Positions 9,962 through 20,761 of a stretch of DNA of 64,000 nucleotides are shown piece by piece. The notes beneath the pieces are model-generated. The model searched no databases. It was not told the DNA's origin and saw nothing but the letters and a program-made list of their open reading frames with translations. A program made the position numbers and the translations under genes. Position 1 is the first letter of the stretch. The number at the start of each line of letters is the position of its first letter. Source of the DNA: Astrobacterium formosum (lineage in GTDB: Bacteria > Pseudomonadota > Alphaproteobacteria > Rhizobiales > Xanthobacteraceae); the NCBI GenBank assembly GCA_030848545.1, contig JAVDCA010000003.1:62001-126000 (forward strand), in the 5' to 3' direction.

Positions 9962-10843
9962 CTACTTGCGCACGCCCGAGGCGGCCGCGATCCGCAACAC
10001 CCTTTGGGCGTGCGCGACCACCGGTGCATCGACCATCTTGCCGTTCAGGGAAACGACACCCAGCCCATCCTCCTCCGCCTTGGTGGCGGCGGCGACGACG
10101 CGTCGGGCGTAGTCCACTTCCTTTTGCGTCGGCGCATAAGCGTTGTGCAGAAGTTCGATCTGGCGCGGATTGATCAACGACTTGCCGTTGAAGCCGAGCC
10201 GCCGGATCAGTTCGACTTCCTTGAGGAATCCTTCCTCGTCGTTGAGGTCGGAAAAGACGACGTCGAAGGCGTCGATCTTGGCGACCCGGGCGGCGTGCAG
10301 CACGGCGCAACGTGCATAGAACAGTTCGGTGCCGTCGCCGCGCGAGGTCTGCATGTCGATCACATAGTCGAAGCCGGCGAGTGCGATGCCGATCAGGCGT
10401 TTCGACGCCTGCGCGATTGCGACCGCGTTGACCACGCCGGAGGCGGATTCGATCGCCGCCATCAGCTTGGTCGAGCCGACCTCGCGGCCGCACTGCTGCT
10501 CGATGCGCACGACCGCCGCTTCGAGCTGCTCGACGTCCTCGGCGGTGTCGGTCTTCGGCAGCCGGATCACGTCGGCGCCGCCGCGCACGGCAGCTTCGAG
10601 ATCCAGAGGTCCGAACGAAGTCGACAGCGGATTGATCCGCACCACCGTCTCGATGTCCCGGTACACGGGCAGCTGGAGGGCGTGGAAGACCAAAAGCCGG
10701 GCCGTGTCCTTTTCACGCAGCGAGACCGCATCCTCCAGGTCGAACATGATCGAATCGGGACGATAGACGAAGGCGGTCGACAGCATGGCGGGGTTGGAGC
10801 CGGGCAAGAACAACATGCTGCGGCGTAGTTTCGTGGATGTCAT
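9962..10843 (-). CDS. citE: Citrate lyase beta subunit (citryl-ACP lyase)
   Basis: 293-aa HpcH/HpaI-fold lyase that cleaves citryl-ACP to acetyl-ACP and oxaloacetate. Family features are [13 protein letters not shown] at the N-terminus, [15 protein letters not shown] (metal-binding acidic region), VVRINPLST and [14 protein letters not shown]. It overlaps the citD stop by four bases and precedes citF by 18 bases. The product oxaloacetate enters central metabolism directly. Confidence 0.96.
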   Translation of the reverse strand: MTSTKLRRSMLFLPGSNPAMLSTAFVYRPDSIMFDLEDAVSLREKDTARLLVFHALQLPVYRDIETVVRINPLSTSFGPLDLEAAVRGGADVIRLPKTDTAEDVEQLEAAVVRIEQQCGREVGSTKLMAAIESASGVVNAVAIAQASKRLIGIALAGFDYVIDMQTSRGDGTELFYARCAVLHAARVAKIDAFDVVFSDLNDEEGFLKEVELIRRLGFNGKSLINPRQIELLHNAYAPTQKEVDYARRVVAAATKAEEDGLGVVSLNGKMVDAPVVAHAQRVLRIAAASGVRK

Positions 10844-11133
10844 TGCAGGATGCTCCAGTCCAGGCCCTCGACCGCGCCGCCCCTGAGCACGGCCGCTTGC
10901 AGGCGCGCCCGAATGGTGCAGTCGAGCGCTCCCTTGTCTTCGACGATCACGACCCCCTCGTTGATGGTGAGGCGGGCGAGCGTATCGGCCACGACCCGGC
11001 GAATCTGCTCGCCGAACTGGCGCTCGACCTCGCTCTTCACGACGACTTCCAGTGGTCCATCGGACGGAGAGACCTTGACGAGCACGTCGCTCGATTCGAG
11101 CGTGCCCGCCATGGCGTCCTTGATGATTTTCAT
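10840..11133 (-). CDS. citD: Citrate lyase gamma subunit (acyl carrier protein)
   Basis: 97-aa acyl carrier subunit. The N-terminal segment [16 protein letters not shown] contains the serine (about residue 14) that carries the phosphoribosyl-dephospho-CoA group added by CitX. Length fits CitD (about 95-100 aa). It is encoded between citC (16-base gap) and citE (4-base overlap), the standard citCDEF order. Confidence 0.95.
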   Translation of the reverse strand: MKIIKDAMAGTLESSDVLVKVSPSDGPLEVVVKSEVERQFGEQIRRVVADTLARLTINEGVVIVEDKGALDCTIRARLQAAVLRGGAVEGLDWSILQ

Positions 11134-11149
11134 GTCTTGCGCTCCGTTA

Positions 11150-12205
11150 TCAGGCCGTGGCGCTCGTGTGCGAACCGACGGCCTTCATTCGATATTTCGA
11201 CGACAGGAGATCGTAGGTCGTCTGCGGAACCAATTCCGCGATCCGATCGAAATCGTTCGTGCCCAACAGACGCCGCACCTCCGACGCCGAGATCGCCCGG
11301 TCGTGCGATTCGATGCGGGGGATTTCGACGACGGTCACCGGCTTGGCCGCGGACAGGTCGGCCTGCAGCCAGTACTTCATGTCCTCGTTGTATTTGCCGG
11401 TCGTCCGGCAGAAGGGTTCGGTTCCGACGAACCGGTGGGTGATGCCGAGCGCAGGGGCGATCCATTGGCGAAAGACCAGCAGATCGACCGCGGTGAAACA
11501 GTCGCCGGCCACGTTCTTTTCCTTGAAGAAGTAGCAGGAGAAGGTCGCCCGCGAGATCATGTACTGGGAGCCGGGGTGCAGCGTGACGCGCGCGATCCCT
11601 TCGATTCCGGACTTCATCAACTGGAATCGGTCGCAATACGGGAAGAGCGAGGCGTCCTCCGCGACCACGAACACGTGCAGCCAGTCACATGACTCGGCCG
11701 CCTTCTCGATGAGATAGCGATGACCGCGCGTGAACGGATTGGCGTTGAGCACCGCCGCGCCGATCCTGGCGCCCGGTTGCCGCGACTTGCTCAAACCGTC
11801 GCAATAGCGGCGGATGCCGATGGGGCTGTTTTCCAGCAACGTCACCAGACCCGGGACCTCGACGATCGGGTAGAACCCGCAGCCGGCGAAGAAAGCAATG
11901 TTGTTGGGGCGCGTGTAGAGAAAGAGGTGGCTGTGGCCGCGCTCGTAGGCGAGGTGGATGACCTTGTCGACGATCGTCAGGCTCAGGTGTTCGCCGCGGT
12001 AGAGGGGATCGGTGGCGACGCACTTCACGATGTTCTGTTCGAGGCCGCCGCAGGCGACCAGCTTGCGCCCCTCCCGGCCGACGACGAAGATTTCGATTCC
12101 CTCATCGTAGGACAGGCCGTTCCGCAGCAGGAAGGTCTCGATCTCAGCGCGTTCGCCCGGCTCCTCGGAAGGAACGACGGAATAGAAAATGAGTTCGGCG
12201 CACAT
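11150..12205 (-). CDS. citC: [Citrate (pro-3S)-lyase] ligase CitC
   Basis: 351-aa ligase that reactivates deacetylated citrate lyase by ATP-dependent acetylation of the CitD prosthetic group. The N-terminal half is GNAT-like (about 20-130). The C-terminal half is a nucleotidyltransferase with the HxGH-like motif NPFTRGHRYLIEKA (about 158-171) and the late ISASEVRRLL segment. The start MCAELIFY was chosen over an in-frame start 126 bases upstream because the shorter protein fits the family and a GAGAG lies just before it. 103 bases separate it from icd, the widest gap in the operon, so an internal promoter is possible. Confidence 0.93.
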   Translation of the reverse strand: MCAELIFYSVVPSEEPGERAEIETFLLRNGLSYDEGIEIFVVGREGRKLVACGGLEQNIVKCVATDPLYRGEHLSLTIVDKVIHLAYERGHSHLFLYTRPNNIAFFAGCGFYPIVEVPGLVTLLENSPIGIRRYCDGLSKSRQPGARIGAAVLNANPFTRGHRYLIEKAAESCDWLHVFVVAEDASLFPYCDRFQLMKSGIEGIARVTLHPGSQYMISRATFSCYFFKEKNVAGDCFTAVDLLVFRQWIAPALGITHRFVGTEPFCRTTGKYNEDMKYWLQADLSAAKPVTVVEIPRIESHDRAISASEVRRLLGTNDFDRIAELVPQTTYDLLSSKYRMKAVGSHTSATA

Positions 12206-12308
12206 ATGCGAACTCTCAAAGTCCCATCGAGGACTGCTCGTGCCCTCGTTGACGGTCCACGACGAGGCGGGCCCATGACCATTCGGCCAGGGCCCGCCGG
12301 CTTGCGCG

Positions 12309-15065
<2,757 letters not shown>

Positions 15066-15114
15066 TGGTCGGAGTGGCAGGATTTGAACCTGCGACCCCC
15101 TCGTCCCGAACGAG
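15066..15114. repeat. attL: 49-bp att core with displaced tRNA-Pro 3' end
   Basis: Identical, base for base, to 53981-54029. Read on the minus strand it runs from within the anticodon stem through the anticodon loop, T arm and acceptor strand to the encoded CCA. The left copy lacks the 5' half of the tRNA, so it is the original host 3' end displaced by integration and should not yield a functional tRNA. Confidence 0.95.
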
Positions 15115-15190
15115 TTCGGCGGCACGAAATCGCAGCATTTTCAATGTAATAGCATTGAGATTGTCGCGTTCTGTTCCTGTTTCGTTGCCG

Positions 15191-15215
15191 CGTATCTGTC
15201 GGGCCGACAGATACG
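15191..15215. repeat. Perfect 12-bp inverted repeat near prophage left end
   Basis: CGTATCTGTCGG, one central G, then CCGACAGATACG. It lies between attL and the late-operon terminator and directly abuts the terminator T-run. It could be a second hairpin reinforcing termination of leftward transcripts or a protein-binding site near the attachment region. No function can be assigned. Confidence 0.6.
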
Positions 15216-15246
15216 AAAAAACCCGCCGCGGTGGTGACCGGGCGGG
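15216..15246 (-). terminator. Intrinsic terminator of the leftward late operon
   Basis: On the minus strand CCCGCC (15246-15241) can pair with GGCGGG (15227-15222), followed at once by TTTTTT (15221-15216). It lies 25 bases after the stop of the last leftward prophage gene and before attL, so it should stop late transcription before host DNA. Confidence 0.8.
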
Positions 15247-15270
15247 CTTCAAACAGACGCGACATGAGCG

Positions 15271-15639
15271 TCACCGCCGCAGCAACAGCGCCTTGATCTC
15301 AGAGGCGAAGAACCCGATGCCGCCCGCGATCGTCATGATGGCGAGCAGGATGCCGGCGGCCTTGTGCTTGTTCTGCTGGTAGTCGGTGACGATCGGCTGC
15401 ATCCCGCCGATCGTCCGCTCCACAGTCGCCACCTTCGGCCCGACCTCGTCCACCTTCTTGTCGACACCGTCGACCTTGTCATCCAGGCGGGTCAGCCTGG
15501 ACCGCAGTTCGTCATGGGTTTTCGATCCTGCCTCAAGCTTGGCGTCGATCGAGCCGAGCCGGTCGAATATCTGCTTTTGCGAGTTGATGAGATCGAGCAG
15601 CAGGGTATCGGTGGTCGACACGATCGCGGTTTCCTTCAT
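15271..15639 (-). CDS. Small phage membrane protein with coiled coil (holin-like candidate)
   Basis: 122 aa. The first ~85 residues are charged and coiled-coil-like (LTRLDDKVDGVDKKVDEVGP), followed by one hydrophobic segment at about 93-115 (AAGILLAIMTIAGGIGFFAS) and a basic tail LLLRR. The start MKETAIVS overlaps the preceding lipoprotein stop by four bases; a longer upstream frame is out-of-frame noise. It is the last gene of the late operon, next to endolysin and spanin-like genes, so a holin or lysis-accessory role is possible. It resembles DUF1515-like phage membrane proteins; not certain. Confidence 0.75.
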   Translation of the reverse strand: MKETAIVSTTDTLLLDLINSQKQIFDRLGSIDAKLEAGSKTHDELRSRLTRLDDKVDGVDKKVDEVGPKVATVERTIGGMQPIVTDYQQNKHKAAGILLAIMTIAGGIGFFASEIKALLLRR

Positions 15640-16040
15640 CGGCGGATCACAGGTTCGTCGAGGAGATCTGGCGGCGCGGCCGACTCCGGCCTCGGCGCCT
15701 CGACCGTGACGGCCGGGACTGTTTCGGTGGGCCATGCCGGGATCGCCGCCTTCACTCGTTGCGCCACGGTCTTTCTCGGCGGCGCTGCTTTGGTCCGGGA
15801 TGGCTGGGCTGCGAGGTTCGGCGGCCTCGGGGCAGGTCTTGCCCAGCCACATCCGGCCACGCCAGCCTCGACATTGCCGTCGATCCACCGTTGATCATAG
15901 TCGGCGCGGCCGAGCGGCTGGTATTCGGGCCGCTCGAACACCCGGCACTCACCGCCCGCGACACTGGCCACTCGTGGTGTCCCACAACCCGCCAGAAGTG
16001 AGGCAAGAGCGATAGCGGTCGCGACCTTGACGAGCTGCAT
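15636..16040 (-). CDS. Outer-membrane spanin-like lipoprotein (Rz1-like)
   Basis: 134 aa with a lipoprotein signal: basic/hydrophobic start MQLVKVATAIALASLLAGC with the lipobox LAGC (Cys19). The mature part is proline-rich, typical of o-spanins. It overlaps the upstream i-spanin-like gene by 92 bases in another frame, the classical nested Rz/Rz1 arrangement. Together the two would fuse inner and outer membranes during lysis. Proline-rich content and position support the call; direct homology cannot be shown here. Confidence 0.75.
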   Translation of the reverse strand: MQLVKVATAIALASLLAGCGTPRVASVAGGECRVFERPEYQPLGRADYDQRWIDGNVEAGVAGCGWARPAPRPPNLAAQPSRTKAAPPRKTVAQRVKAAIPAWPTETVPAVTVEAPRPESAAPPDLLDEPVIRR

Positions 16041-16215
16041 TGATGGCCTCCTGATCCTGGCGAGCGACGGCGGCGATGGCGGCGTCGTAGCCGCTGCGAT
16101 AGACGTGGTGGTGCCATGCGCCGTATGCCCCAGCGACGACGGCGGCGACGCCGAGAACGGCGGCGGCTTTGCCCCACAGGGGCAGGGCGCGGAACGCGAC
16201 CGATGCCAAGCTCAT
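15949..16215 (-). CDS. Inner-membrane spanin-like protein (Rz-like)
   Basis: 88 aa with one N-terminal membrane segment at about 14-35 (LWGKAAAVLGVAAVVAGAYG) and a short, probably helical, periplasmic part with two cysteines (residues 71 and 85). The start overlaps the endolysin stop (ATGA). It overlaps the Rz1-like lipoprotein gene out of frame. Shorter than lambda Rz (153 aa), but the topology and gene nesting fit an i-spanin. Confidence 0.7.
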   Translation of the reverse strand: MSLASVAFRALPLWGKAAAVLGVAAVVAGAYGAWHHHVYRSGYDAAIAAVARQDQEAINAARQGRDRYRSCLTSGGLWDTTSGQCRGR

Positions 16216-17096
16216 GTGAACCTCTCCTCTCTGGCCGCGACCTCGCGGCGATGTTCGTCCGCGACCTTCTCGATCCAGACCCGCGCCAGCCCGTAGAGGG
16301 AACGCGCGACGACGATGATCAGCGCGGCGAGCGCGGCGGCGGCGAGCGCGGCGATCACCCATTTGCTGACCTGCTCTGGCAGGCCGGTGATGCCGGACAG
16401 GAATTCGCTGGCCTGCTGGTAGTAGCTCACGATGGACCCGAACAGACCTCCGGAGGTGAGGACCTTGGCCTGCTCCTCGCCGGCCCGCCCCTCGACCGTT
16501 GCCGATGCCGGCAGGTCGGCCTCGGTTGCCTTGCCGGTCTCCTCGGCGAGAAGCACGACCGGCGCCGGCACCTTGGCGCCTTCCGCCATGGCGAGGGCGG
16601 CGCGCCGGACGTCGGTGACGCGCTTGCCCCAACCCGGACCGAACGTCGACCATGTGCGCAGCCGCTTGAGGAAGGCGAGGCGCTGATCACAGATCGAATT
16701 GATCAGAGCAGCGGGATCGGCGGCGCCGGCACGCTCTATTGTCAGGTCGCCGATATGGCCATCGACGGCCACGCCGAGAGCGCGCTGCAGCCATTTCGCC
16801 GCTTGGCCCGGCCCGGAGTTCACGGTGCCATCGAACACGCAGTAGTCGAGGCCGGACGGCAGCTCGTCGCCGCGGATCGCGCCCCAGTACTGGCGCCGAT
16901 AGATGTCCTTCAACTCGGCGTCGCTGATCAGCCGGACGCTTTGGCGGGCCAGTCCCTTGCGGTCTCGGAAAGCGTCATAGACCCGCTGAATGACGCCCTT
17001 CATCGTGGCGCCGCCCGGGTCCTTCGGGTGGTTGGAATAGCCGCCCTCGTGCGCCAGAACGCGCTTGAGCGCGGCGGCGAAATTTCCGCTGGTCAT
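16212..17096 (-). CDS. Endolysin: GH108 muramidase with C-terminal membrane segment
   Basis: 294 aa. The N-terminal glycoside hydrolase 108 lysozyme domain has the catalytic Glu in AHEGGYSNHPKDPGG (about residue 17), followed by a peptidoglycan-binding-3-like region to about 175 (DGTVNSGPGQAAKWLQ). A linker then leads to a strongly hydrophobic segment at about 250-270 (WVIAALAAAALAALIIVVAR) and a basic tail. It degrades peptidoglycan at lysis. The ATG at 17096 gives MTSGNF, a normal N-terminus for the domain; starts at 17108 or 17180 are less likely. A C-terminal transmembrane helix on an endolysin is unusual and may localise it without a separate export signal. Confidence 0.88.
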   Translation of the reverse strand: MTSGNFAAALKRVLAHEGGYSNHPKDPGGATMKGVIQRVYDAFRDRKGLARQSVRLISDAELKDIYRRQYWGAIRGDELPSGLDYCVFDGTVNSGPGQAAKWLQRALGVAVDGHIGDLTIERAGAADPAALINSICDQRLAFLKRLRTWSTFGPGWGKRVTDVRRAALAMAEGAKVPAPVVLLAEETGKATEADLPASATVEGRAGEEQAKVLTSGGLFGSIVSYYQQASEFLSGITGLPEQVSKWVIAALAAAALAALIIVVARSLYGLARVWIEKVADEHRREVAAREERFT

Positions 17097-17108
17097 TAGG
17101 ACACCCAT

Positions 17109-17137
17109 TTGATGTGAAAATTGGGATGGCGTATAAC
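17109..17137 (+). promoter_or_regulatory. Sigma-70-type promoter of the methyltransferase moron
   Basis: TTGATG (17109-17114), a 17-base spacer, then TATAAC (17132-17137). It points rightward into the methyltransferase gene and lies in the gap between the divergent endolysin and methyltransferase genes. Predicted start near 17144, leaving a short leader with GGGGAA before the ATG at 17163. Confidence 0.65.
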
Positions 17138-17162
17138 GCAGGCGCTTGCTGGGGAACGCGCC

Positions 17163-17804
17163 ATGGTCGATCTTCGCCATTCTCTAAAGCGGCTGACGTC
17201 GAAGGCCCGGATGCGGGCTCCACGCTTTGTCAGGAATGCGTATCGCCTCGCCAGATCCCTTTCGCCCGGCATAGAGTCAAAAACGATGCCGACCGAACTT
17301 GTGAAGGACTGCCGGGTGTTCGGCACGCGCTACGACATGCTCGATGGCATCCCGTCGGGTGGTGTTGTTGCAGAGCTTGGGACGTACAAAGGCGATTTCG
17401 CCCGGGAGATACTGCGGCGGAACAATCCCGGGGCCCTGCACCTCGTCGACATCGACTACTCGTTCTTTGATCACGAGCTGCGCAATGACGCGCGGGTCAC
17501 GTGCCATCTCGGCTTCACGACCGAGGTCATCAGAGCGTTCCCAGACGAGTTTTTCGACTGGGTGTACATCGACGCCGATCACTCATACCGCGCGACACTG
17601 GCCGACGCCATGGCGGCGGCGAACAAGGTCAAGATGGGCGGACTGATCGTGTTCAACGATTTCGCCCATAACGACCTCGATCTTGGCAGGTACGGCGTCC
17701 ACCGTGCCGCAATCGATTTTGCCTTGGAAAAGCGCTGGCCGCTGGCCTGCTTCGCTCTCGACTCGAACGCCCTTTACGACGCGGCATTTAAACGCGTCTC
17801 TTGA
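17163..17804 (+). CDS. Class I SAM-dependent methyltransferase (moron gene)
   Basis: 213 aa, Methyltransf_24-like Rossmann fold: motif I VVAELGTYKGDFAREIL, acidic LHLVDIDYSFFD, and DWVYIDADHSYRATLADAMA. It methylates an unknown small or glycan substrate; related enzymes often occur in surface-polysaccharide loci. The only plus-strand gene in the 29-kb leftward arm, with its own promoter at 17109-17137, it fits the definition of a lysogenic-conversion moron. The start at 17163 follows GGGGAA; an ATG at 17121 lies upstream of the predicted transcription start. It converges on the tail fibre gene. Confidence 0.82.
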   Translation: MVDLRHSLKRLTSKARMRAPRFVRNAYRLARSLSPGIESKTMPTELVKDCRVFGTRYDMLDGIPSGGVVAELGTYKGDFAREILRRNNPGALHLVDIDYSFFDHELRNDARVTCHLGFTTEVIRAFPDEFFDWVYIDADHSYRATLADAMAAANKVKMGGLIVFNDFAHNDLDLGRYGVHRAAIDFALEKRWPLACFALDSNALYDAAFKRVS

Positions 17805-20417
17805 TCACTTGTCGCGGCTGTCGATCCATCCGTGCGTCAACATCACGATGGTGTCCGACGTCGACGAATTGTTGAACCGTACGCGCACCTGGGCGGATGT
17901 GTTCGTGAACACCCCCCTTACGGGCAATCCATTCTGGTTGCCGGCCACCGGGCCGGCCACGCCGACGGTGAAATCGGCCGGACCAGGCGCGCGGTCTGTC
18001 TCGGCAAGCGACGTGACCAGTATCAGCAGGTTCACATTGGTGAGCGCCGCGGCCAGGACGACGATATCGGCCTCGACAGCGATCCCAGTCGGCACCGTCA
18101 GGGTGCGCGTAAATGCGGCAGTTCCGGGATTGGTCACCGTACCGTCGTTGGCAGCTCCACCCGACCACCTGAAGACGTCTCCGCGCTGCAGGAACTGCTT
18201 GATCGCCCCGGCCGTCCTGATGATCGACCCGATCCGACGCTTGCGGTCATAGTTCGCCGGCATTGTCGGGGCAGTCGCCGAGGCCGAAAACAGGGCATCG
18301 ACGACGCCGGTGTCGGATCGCTGGATGAGCCACACATGATATGTCGTGTTGGCGATACTTCCCGTGTCGAGCCCGCCGCTTCCCGACCCGACAGCCCACG
18401 CCGCATCGAGCCGCTTTGTGAGGGCAGCGGCGAGCACCATCGTCGCCGCATTGGCGCTGTCGGCTGCCGCGCCAGGCGCAATATCGATGTCGTTGGTGGC
18501 GTCGCTCGCGTTGTTCGACAGGGTCAGCCCTGTCAAGTAGTTGGGAAGGACCGCCATCGCCTTCATCTGGCCGGCCGTGGCGGCGTCCCATTTGACCGTG
18601 TCCGTGGCGGTTAGGACGCGCTCAGCGGTCAGCGTGCCATTGGCCGAAGCCGTGACGTACTCGGCGCCGACCGGCGCCCCGCCGCCATCTCCTCCGGCCG
18701 GAACCTCCCACGCCATATCTGCGCGCAAGAATTTCGCTGCCGCGGCGTCTCCTGCGGCTGGCGCCGGCACAAGCCCTTTCGTTCCGCCCGACCCGGCATC
18801 ACCGACCGCAGCGTTGAGCATGGCCGTGGCCTGGGTCGCGGTCAGATCCTCGACATTGCCGGTTCCGGCCGAGGCTCGCCCCTTGAACGTCGCTGTCGCG
18901 ACTTGAGCCAACAGCGCGTTGGTGACGCCGTTGGCACTGATCGACAGGGCGCGGTCTGCCGATAGGTCGCCGCCACCAGCCAAGGGCGCAGTCGTGGCGA
19001 TGGCGCGGGTGGTCGGAACCCTCGACGTATCGCTCGGGTGGACATGGTCGGCGCGCGCGAAATGCGTGGACGCGCCGCGCGCCGCCGTTCCGTCCATCGC
19101 CGGGGCACCGTCGCCGGCAGCAGACGCCTGCTTGATGACAAAATCCGTGGTCGCGATCTGCGTGGTGCTTGTGTCGACGGCAGCGGTCGGCGCGGTCGGC
19201 GCTCCGGTCAAGGCCGGCGAGGCTGCGAATACCAGAGCCCCAGTTCCTGTTTCACCAGTGACGGCCGCGGCAAGGTTGGCGCTGGACGGCGTCGCCAGGA
19301 ACGCCGCGACACCTGAGCCGAGCCCGGATATGCCGGTGCCGACCGGCAATCCCGTGGCGTTTGTCAGCACGCCTGCCGACGGCGTCCCGAGATCACCGCC
19401 CTGGAAATATGCGGCGCCAGTACCCGTTTCATCGGTCAGGGCGGCCCGCAGATTTGCCGATGACGGTGTGACGAGCCAAGCCGCGATGCCGGCGCCGAGG
19501 CCAGACACGCCGGTGGAGATCGGCAATCCGGTCGCGTTGGTCAGGATGACCGCCGATGGCGTGCCGAGGTTCGGTGTAGTCAGGACCGGCGACGTGGCCC
19601 GGACCACTGCGCCGGTCCCCGTGTTGGCGGTTACGGCAAGCCCGTTGATCGACAGCGAGTTACCGACGCCGGCCGTGTCAAAGGTCTTTCCGGTCAGGGT
19701 ATCCGTGGTGGCCTTGCCCACGAGCGTGTCGGTGGCGGCCGGCAGAGTGAGCGTGCCGGATGCTGCCGCGGCGGCCCTCAAGGTCGTTGATCCGCTCGCC
19801 GCTCCGGACAGGACGATCGGAACTGTTCCGGGCAGGGCCAGCCCCGACGTGGACAGCGACCCGACCAGCACGTCGCCGTTGCCGTACCAATTGTGATCGG
19901 CGGCCCGGTATCGCATGGACAGCCAGGAGAGGCCCGGGCGCGCCGCGACCATCTCCCCGACAGCCGTGGCGTCGGTCCCGGTCGCGCCAATTCCGACGGC
20001 AGCACCATTGACTTGATCGGCGCCGGGCCCGAGGACGACGTAAGCGGTACTCCACGTTGCAATGACCCCAGGGGTAGCGATGGATGAGGTCTTGACGCCG
20101 AGCATACCTTGGTCGGCCCCGCCGACCCACGCCCCGCCGGAGAGCGACATGCTTGAGCCGGTCGACGCGCCGATATCGTGCAGCGCGACGGACAGCGATG
20201 CGATGTTGTATTTCTGTTCCGTCGCGTCGTAGACCAGGACGTATCTGGTCGCGATGTCCGGGATGGCCTCGATCTCGACCAGCCCGGCCAGATCGAGCGA
20301 CGCCACATAGACGCCGCCCGTCTTGACGATCTTCACGCCATCGGTGCCGATACCGGCGGGCCAAGCCGTGACGCGTCGGACCCGAACCGAGGTCCTGGGC
20401 GAAATCCTGACCCTCAT
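17805..20417 (-). CDS. Tail fibre protein
   Basis: 870 aa, rich in Thr, Ser, Ala and Gly, with a low-complexity beta-structured composition. Two diverged copies of a ~51-residue unit occur at about 283-333 and 343-394 (each LGTPSA..LTNATGLP..TG.SGLG), a repeat type common in phage fibres. The HFARADHVHPSDTSR segment near residue 447 matches a motif often seen in fibre shafts. The C-terminal domain (about 690-870) is probably receptor-binding. It overlaps the preceding small gene by four bases. Host range determinant by inference. Confidence 0.85.
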   Translation of the reverse strand: MRVRISPRTSVRVRRVTAWPAGIGTDGVKIVKTGGVYVASLDLAGLVEIEAIPDIATRYVLVYDATEQKYNIASLSVALHDIGASTGSSMSLSGGAWVGGADQGMLGVKTSSIATPGVIATWSTAYVVLGPGADQVNGAAVGIGATGTDATAVGEMVAARPGLSWLSMRYRAADHNWYGNGDVLVGSLSTSGLALPGTVPIVLSGAASGSTTLRAAAAASGTLTLPAATDTLVGKATTDTLTGKTFDTAGVGNSLSINGLAVTANTGTGAVVRATSPVLTTPNLGTPSAVILTNATGLPISTGVSGLGAGIAAWLVTPSSANLRAALTDETGTGAAYFQGGDLGTPSAGVLTNATGLPVGTGISGLGSGVAAFLATPSSANLAAAVTGETGTGALVFAASPALTGAPTAPTAAVDTSTTQIATTDFVIKQASAAGDGAPAMDGTAARGASTHFARADHVHPSDTSRVPTTRAIATTAPLAGGGDLSADRALSISANGVTNALLAQVATATFKGRASAGTGNVEDLTATQATAMLNAAVGDAGSGGTKGLVPAPAAGDAAAAKFLRADMAWEVPAGGDGGGAPVGAEYVTASANGTLTAERVLTATDTVKWDAATAGQMKAMAVLPNYLTGLTLSNNASDATNDIDIAPGAAADSANAATMVLAAALTKRLDAAWAVGSGSGGLDTGSIANTTYHVWLIQRSDTGVVDALFSASATAPTMPANYDRKRRIGSIIRTAGAIKQFLQRGDVFRWSGGAANDGTVTNPGTAAFTRTLTVPTGIAVEADIVVLAAALTNVNLLILVTSLAETDRAPGPADFTVGVAGPVAGNQNGLPVRGVFTNTSAQVRVRFNNSSTSDTIVMLTHGWIDSRDK

Positions 20418-20761
20418 GGCACTACTCCGTCAATCACCGGAATGGTGCCGACGAAAAGCGGAACGTCGTCGCCGTCCAGGGTCGCCGCCCCACCCACGTC
20501 GTATATTTGGCCGGCGCATAGCTTCTCGACTTCGCCGGACTCGAACCTGAACCGGTACGCGCCCGGAGATATCGGCGTGATCTTCCCGTTCGCGAGCGAC
20601 GCGGTCATCACGATCGCCCCGGTGCGGGGGTCTGACACCGAGATCACCATGGCGGTTGGTTCGGTGGCGATCGGCTCGTCGGCGTCGTCATCGACGAGCT
20701 CGATGACATCGGTCCAAGTCTGGCTATCGGTGATTTCTTCGAAGTCGACGCGATCGACCAT
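20414..20761 (-). CDS. Small tail-associated phage protein
   Basis: 115 aa, unrecognised, acidic N-terminal half, no membrane segment. The TGATG junction with the upstream collar-like gene and the ATGA overlap with the tail fibre gene show it is translated as part of the tail module. The content (short beta-rich stretches such as AYRFRFESGEVEKL) would suit a fibre-attachment or chaperone protein, but this is inference. A start 18 bases upstream is possible. Confidence 0.7.
   Translation of the reverse strand: MVDRVDFEEITDSQTWTDVIELVDDDADEPIATEPTAMVISVSDPRTGAIVMTASLANGKITPISPGAYRFRFESGEVEKLCAGQIYDVGGAATLDGDDVPLFVGTIPVIDGVVP

Noticed and set aside
15066-15114. A second tRNA-Pro gene at the left end
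   Set aside because: Only the 3' part is present; the D arm and the 5' acceptor strand are missing, so it is an att remnant.
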